Source of the DNA: Alistipes sp. CAG:435 | GTDB lineage: Bacteria > Bacteroidota > Bacteroidia > Bacteroidales > UBA932 | Assembly: GCA_000433355.1 (NCBI GenBank) | Contig: FR893170.1 | Coordinates: 1 to 19,406, forward strand | Direction of reading: 5' to 3' | DNA length: 19,406 nt | Shown: one piece after another, positions 17,001 through 19,406 of the stretch | How positions within the stretch are numbered: the first letter of the stretch is position 1 | Layout: every line of letters begins with the position of its first letter | Notes under the pieces: generated by a model | Told to the model about the DNA's origin: nothing | Database searches by the model: none | Seen by the model: the letters and a program-made list of their open reading frames with translations, nothing else | Program-made: the position numbers and the translations under genes

Positions 17001-18273
17001 CGGTCCTGAGTTCGCCACGCACCACTACGACAAGTCTTGCTTCGAGGGCATCTACAAAGTGCCTGATTCTGAGATCTGGGAGACAAGAAAGGCCCTCAAG
17101 AAGAGGCTGATAGACATCGTGAAGGAGCGTATTTCCGACCCGACACAGTGCAACCACTACTCTCCAAGCCAGATTGTGGCGATCAAGGAAAACCTTCGTG
17201 ACGATGTTCTGACAATCGGATTCGCCCGCCGTTTCGCGACCTACAAGAGAGGAACCCTTCTGTTCTCTGACCTTGACAGGCTTGACGCCATTGTCAACGA
17301 TCCGGTGCATCCGGTCCAGTTCCTGTTCGCCGGCAAGGCTCACCCTGCCGACAAGGCCGGCCAGGATCTCATCAAGAGGATCATCGAGATTTCAAAGCTG
17401 GACCGCTTCATCGGCAAGATCGTCTTCATCCCAGGCTACGACATTTCCATCGCCAAAAGACTTGTGCAGGGTGTCGATGTGTGGATGAACAACCCTACAA
17501 GACCTCTGGAGGCTTCCGGAACATCCGGAGAAAAGGCCTCTATGAACGGTGTGATGCACTTCTCCGTGCTTGACGGCTGGTGGGTCGAGGGTTACAAGCC
17601 GGGCGCCGGCTGGGCTCTCCCTCTGGAGCGTACGTACGATGACCAGAACTATCAGAACGAACTTGACGCCGCCACGATCTACACGACCATCGAGAACGAG
17701 ATCGCTCCGGCTTACTACGATGTGGACAAGTCCCTCGGACTGTCTCCGACTTGGGTCGGCTACATCAAGAATACTGTCGCCCAGGTGGCCAACAACTTCA
17801 CCACCAACAGAATGCTGACTGACTACTGCAACCAGTACTACAATCCGCAGTCTGAACGTTCCGACAAGATGATCGCCGATGACTATAAGATGGCCCGTGA
17901 GATCTCGGCCTGGAAGAAGAGGCTCCGTCGTGAGTGGCAGAACATAGAGGTGATCTCCCAAACCCAGCCTGATTCTTCCTACAGTCTCTCCGAGTCCAAC
18001 TCACTGACCTCAGAGGTTGTCCTGAATCTTGGAGACCTTTCTCCAGAGGACATCGGAGTGGAGATGCTGTTCGCGACGACTGACGTGAAGCATCAGCTGC
18101 ATATTCAGGAAAAGTGTGACTTTGACGTGGTTGAGTTCAATGATGGTGTCGCCAAGTACCGCGCGTCTATCCTTCCGGACAGGACGGGTATGTACCAGGT
18201 GGCTGTCAGAATGTACGCCAAGAACCCGTTATTGCCTCACAGACAGGATTTTGAATTAGTGAAATGGTTATAG
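14032..18273 (+). CDS. glgP: Fused glycogen synthase (GT3) - alpha-glucan phosphorylase (GT35)
   Basis: A 1413-residue, two-enzyme protein. Residues about 10-555 resemble eukaryotic-type glycogen synthase: the donor-loop segment FEVSWEVCNKVGGIYTV (KVGG at 21-24), FTTHATVVGR, and the E438-x7-E446 motif in YYEPWGYTPLES. Residues about 570-1400 are an alpha-glucan phosphorylase of the shorter Thermotoga-like type: KNLWWCWN near 595, YFCMEYGLD, IYSGGLGLLAGD, HCNEGHAAF, and the pyridoxal-phosphate lysine K1168 in EASGTSGEKASMNG followed by LDGWWVEGY. Thus chain extension and phosphorolysis sit on one chain. Such fusions are known in Bacteroidetes. It starts directly after the GH57 stop and ends overlapping ribF by 10 nt. 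GT3 enzymes normally use UDP-glucose; that donor is inferred. Confidence 0.93.
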   Translation: MTNELTNPDYLFEVSWEVCNKVGGIYTVIATKSLYLKRQLHKHHILIGPDVWMDTESNPDFIEDTHLYSLWKAHAASEGIRVRIGKWNVPGNPIAILVDFKQFLTSQNDILSKYWERFQVDSITGNWDYKENFLFGYAAGKVIESFRNFNLSASDKIVAQFHEWQTGAGLLYLKYKQLPIATVFTTHATVVGRCIAGNNLPLYDSMNLYDGDQKARQFNVIARHSLEKKSAQNADIFTTVSEITAKECEQFLQRKVDVVTPNGFENSFTPATDEEYDEKRRAARARLIEVATAMSGEEVSKDAILIGIGGRYEYRNKGIDVFIDALKKLQDTDPQGRDIQAFIMIPSGHNGADKDLVAKLSGTGSSEYTTQVSHYLMDNEYDVITRRFKELGFTNAKGSRVKVYFIPSYLNGTDGVFNMKYYDLLVGLDLTLFPSYYEPWGYTPLESLAFSIPSLTTSLAGFGLWVRSHYGKEHPGITVLDRNDSNYFEVVDGVVARIKEIAALDGEGRKAYMASAKDVSTIALWENQIQYYKEAYSKAIEKVIEAKGAFPDELNEDKSMAYKKIVINDPTWKSVMVTRHLPDALSGLETLSKNLWWCWNESAKSLFKSIDPVIWHNTCHNPMALLDAVSLKRFKALAKDEAFLGELKSVMDEFNAYMALKAERTNPSIAYFCMEYGLDTSLKIYSGGLGLLAGDYLKETSDMNVNLVAVGLLYRYGYFTQIITGQGEQVARYDAQDFTKIPAEPVMDAEGNWMTTSVAFPGRTITARLWKVAVGRTDLYLLDTDYEANSPEDRQVTYHLYGGDWENRLKQELLLGVGGIRALRNLGINPQIYHCNEGHAAFTGLERLREYIQNDNLDFGEAVEVVRASSLFTTHTPVPAGHDGFDEGLLRKYIGHYPQRLKVDWETMMALGKVNGNDVNEKFSMSFLAANLSQNVNGVSMLHGDVSKEIFSSIYPGYQPEELFISYVTNGVHYPTWAAAEWKKIHARVFGPEFATHHYDKSCFEGIYKVPDSEIWETRKALKKRLIDIVKERISDPTQCNHYSPSQIVAIKENLRDDVLTIGFARRFATYKRGTLLFSDLDRLDAIVNDPVHPVQFLFAGKAHPADKAGQDLIKRIIEISKLDRFIGKIVFIPGYDISIAKRLVQGVDVWMNNPTRPLEASGTSGEKASMNGVMHFSVLDGWWVEGYKPGAGWALPLERTYDDQNYQNELDAATIYTTIENEIAPAYYDVDKSLGLSPTWVGYIKNTVAQVANNFTTNRMLTDYCNQYYNPQSERSDKMIADDYKMAREISAWKKRLRREWQNIEVISQTQPDSSYSLSESNSLTSEVVLNLGDLSPEDIGVEMLFATTDVKHQLHIQEKCDFDVVEFNDGVAKYRASILPDRTGMYQVAVRMYAKNPLLPHRQDFELVKWL

Positions 18274-19145
18274 CGACCGGATTCTTTGACGGTGTCCACA
18301 TCGGGCACCGTTTTGTGATTGAGCGGCTTGTGAGCGAGGCCAGGGAGAGGGGCGACCAAAGTATGGTCGTCACTTTCTGGCCTCATCCCCGCAACGTGCT
18401 TCAGGACGATGCCCGGAACCTGCGGCTTCTGACCTCGCTGGAGGAGAAGAAGGCGTTGCTCAAAGGGCTTGGCGTGGACCACGTCGAGGTGCTGCCTTTC
18501 ACCAAGGAATTCAGCAGACTGACCACTCAGGAATATCTCCGTGATGTCCTCATAGCTCGTTTCGGCGCGAAAGCGATTCTGATTGGCTACGACAATCGTA
18601 TGGGTTGCGATCCCCAGACTCCCGAATCAATCGGGAAAATCGCTGAAGGTGAGGGGCTTGATGTTATCCGTCTTGGAAGCGTGGCTTCTCCATCGGGTGG
18701 CATTACCGTCAGCTCCACGAAGATCCGTGAGGCTGTGGCCGCCGGGGAGATGGAGAAGGCGGCTGCTATGCTTGGGAATGAATATTCATTGCTGGGTGTT
18801 GTCGTAGCGGGTAACCGGCTCGGCCGCACGATCGGTTTCCCGACAGCGAACATCCAACTTTACGAGCCTCTGAAGCTTTTGCCGGGCAACGGTGTCTATT
18901 CCGTTGAGGCCGAGACCCTTGGCCGTAAGTTCAAGGGAATGTGCAACATTGGTGTCCGTCCGACCGTCCGTGCCGGCGGCCAGCGCACCATCGAGACCAA
19001 TATCTTCGATTTCAACGAGGACATCTACGGCCTCGACCTCAAAGTTACCTTCCACCGCAAGATCCGTGACGAGCGCCGTTTCGATTCCATCGATGCCCTC
19101 CGCGCCCAGCTCGCCGCCGACAAGGCCAGCATCCTCGCGGAGTGA
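18264..19145 (+). CDS. ribF: Bifunctional riboflavin kinase / FAD synthetase
   Basis: Phosphorylates riboflavin to FMN and adenylylates FMN to FAD. The 293-residue protein has an N-terminal nucleotidyltransferase domain with HIGH at residues 12-15 and VSSTKIR at 149-155, then a flavokinase domain with the PTAN motif at 193-196 in GRTIGFPTANI and the TIETNIFDF segment. It is about 10-20 residues shorter at the N-terminus than usual because the first residues already form the core strand (VIATGFFDGVH). An in-frame TGA at 18252-18254 rules out extension, so ATG 18264 is the start. It overlaps the end of the GT3-GT35 gene by 10 nt, which suggests translational coupling. A functional tie to glycogen is not evident. 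Confidence 0.95.
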   Translation: MVIATGFFDGVHIGHRFVIERLVSEARERGDQSMVVTFWPHPRNVLQDDARNLRLLTSLEEKKALLKGLGVDHVEVLPFTKEFSRLTTQEYLRDVLIARFGAKAILIGYDNRMGCDPQTPESIGKIAEGEGLDVIRLGSVASPSGGITVSSTKIREAVAAGEMEKAAAMLGNEYSLLGVVVAGNRLGRTIGFPTANIQLYEPLKLLPGNGVYSVEAETLGRKFKGMCNIGVRPTVRAGGQRTIETNIFDFNEDIYGLDLKVTFHRKIRDERRFDSIDALRAQLAADKASILAE

Positions 19146-19173
19146 CAATACATTAATATTAATCACGGTTTTC

Positions 19174-19188
19174 GGTCGCTGAGCTTGT
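19174..19188 (-). repeat. Partial reversed copy of the GH57-tail motif
   Basis: GGTCGCTGAGCTTGT is the reverse complement of ACAAGCTCAGCGACC, which differs by one base from each of the two GH57-tail copies over 15 bases. The match stops where the other copies continue with TCGAAG. Confidence 0.5.
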
Positions 19189-19216
19189 GGTTCGATGAAG
19201 CTCACCAACCATCGAA
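19180..19216 (+). other. Possible H-type RNA pseudoknot
   Basis: Stem 1 pairs TGAGCTT (19180-19186) with AAGCTCA (19198-19204). Stem 2 pairs the loop bases TTCGATG (19191-19197) with CATCGAA (19210-19216). Both stems are perfect 7-bp helices, with connecting segments of 4, 0 and 5 nt, a geometry allowed for an H-type pseudoknot. That it folds or functions is inference. Confidence 0.35.
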
Positions 19217-19245
19217 GCGTCCATTGTCTGATAGCGAAGTCAATG

Positions 19246-19318
19246 ATAGGCGATGCCACGCTCCACCAGAATTTTGCACGTTACCAAAATTCTTAGGTGG
19301 AGCGTGGCACTTGCCTAT
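19246..19318. repeat. Long imperfect inverted repeat (73-nt hairpin)
   Basis: ATAGGC at 19246-19251 pairs with GCCTAT at 19313-19318. TGCCACGCTCCACC at 19254-19267 pairs with GGTGGAGCGTGGCA at 19296-19309. AGAATTTTG at 19268-19276 pairs with CAAAATTCT at 19285-19293. The loop is the 8 nt 19277-19284. In total 29 base pairs are broken only by a 2/3-nt internal loop and a 2-nt bulge (19294-19295). No T-run follows immediately, so it is not a plain intrinsic terminator. Confidence 0.85.
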
Positions 19319-19359
19319 AGCCACTTGATGGGCATTTTCAAGGGAAAGTCATATTTAGC

Positions 19360-19391
19360 TTTGGATACTATATAGTAGTTGACTAACTTTT
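19360..19391 (+). promoter_or_regulatory. Candidate promoter for a gene beyond the window, with a palindrome in its spacer
   Basis: TTTG at 19360-19363 is followed after 20 nt by TAACTTTT at 19384-19391, 7 of 8 matches to the Bacteroidetes -7 box TAnnTTTG. The spacer contains the perfect 12-bp palindrome TACTATATAGTA at 19366-19377, a possible operator. The downstream gene is not in the window. Confidence 0.4.
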
Positions 19392-19406
19392 GTTTTGGAA
19401 ATTATA

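Larger units (their letters stand above)
19146..19406. other. Structured non-coding region after ribF
   Basis: This 261-nt stretch holds no recognisable gene. A 33-codon frame starting at 19195 exists but has no ribosome site and runs into the hairpin. It contains, in order, a 12-bp palindrome ATTAATATTAAT at 19152-19163, a reversed partial copy of the GH57-tail motif, a possible pseudoknot, a long hairpin and a promoter-like end. Base composition falls to A/T-rich after about 19330, as expected for a promoter region of a gene beyond the window. Confidence 0.7.

Noticed and set aside
18786..19259. 157-codon minus-strand frame spanning the ribF end and the structured region
   Set aside because: Most of it is antisense to ribF. 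The first 40 or so codons fall in the structured region and show no known family, so I do not call a gene.
19195..19296. 33-codon plus-strand small open frame in the structured region
   Set aside because: No ribosome site, and it runs through the arms of the hairpin and ends in its bulge; the frame is better explained by the inverted repeat.
19246..19318. Integron attC site
   Set aside because: Imperfect pairing with a bulge is reminiscent, but the expected GTTRRRY/RYYYAAC core sites are not at the ends and no integrase or cassette is present.
1..19406. Mobile element, CRISPR array or phage-type system
   Set aside because: No transposase, integrase, cas gene or regularly spaced repeats are seen; the genes are housekeeping, envelope and storage-metabolism types.

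Overview
The window reads as a chromosomal segment of a member of the Bacteroidota, most likely Bacteroidales. Supporting signs are promoter-like boxes of the Bacteroidetes type (TTTG, about 20 nt, TAnnTTTG), weak A-rich ribosome sites, a 'putative porin' outer-membrane barrel of the type seen in this phylum, and a glycogen locus built around a fused GT3 synthase/GT35 phosphorylase that is characteristic of Bacteroidetes. Base composition is moderately GC-rich with C/G-ending codons. I cannot name a genus. No rRNA, tRNA, CRISPR array or complete mobile element is visible.

Layout. 1-107: a hairpin that probably terminates an upstream gene, then a -7 promoter box. 108-2126 (+): M13-family zinc metallopeptidase lipoprotein. 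2236-3411 (+): FtsX/LolC-type ABC permease starting at TTG. 3295-4539 (-): membrane-anchored lytic transglycosylase, whose 3' end runs 117 bp antisense into the permease. 4542-7286 (-): large putative porin with a glycine-rich C-terminal tail, 2 nt upstream of the transglycosylase and with a very good promoter in front. 7414-19145 (+): six tightly packed genes: eukaryotic-type branching enzyme glgB, GDE-type debranching enzyme, GT4 glycosyltransferase, GH57 glucanase, the 1413-residue GT3-GT35 fusion, and ribF. Gaps are 11, 4, 9 and 0 nt, and the last pair overlaps by 10 nt. 19146-19406: non-coding, structured DNA with a possible H-type pseudoknot, a 73-nt imperfect hairpin and a promoter-like pair of boxes enclosing a 12-bp palindrome.

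How the genes work together. The plus-strand run from 7414 is a nearly self-contained storage-glucan module. The GT3 half of the fusion (probably with the GT4 enzyme) would extend alpha-1,4 chains from nucleotide sugar. GlgB adds alpha-1,6 branches. The GT35 half releases glucose-1-phosphate by phosphorolysis, the GDE protein removes branch stubs, and the GH57 enzyme trims or rearranges chains. A GT3-type synthase would let the cell draw on UDP-glucose, and no glgC or classical glgA lies in this window. The minus-strand pair (porin plus lytic transglycosylase) is a cell-envelope unit. RibF (FMN/FAD synthesis) is translationally overlapped with the glycogen fusion although its chemistry is unrelated.

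The less ordinary signals are the tandemly duplicated Lys/Ser/Ala-rich tail of the GH57 protein, which carries two copies of a motif that recurs in the distal intergenic region; the structured 3' intergenic segment; the glycine-rich porin tail; the antisense 3' overlap; and a marked excess of the hexamer GAATAT/ATATTC across the whole window.
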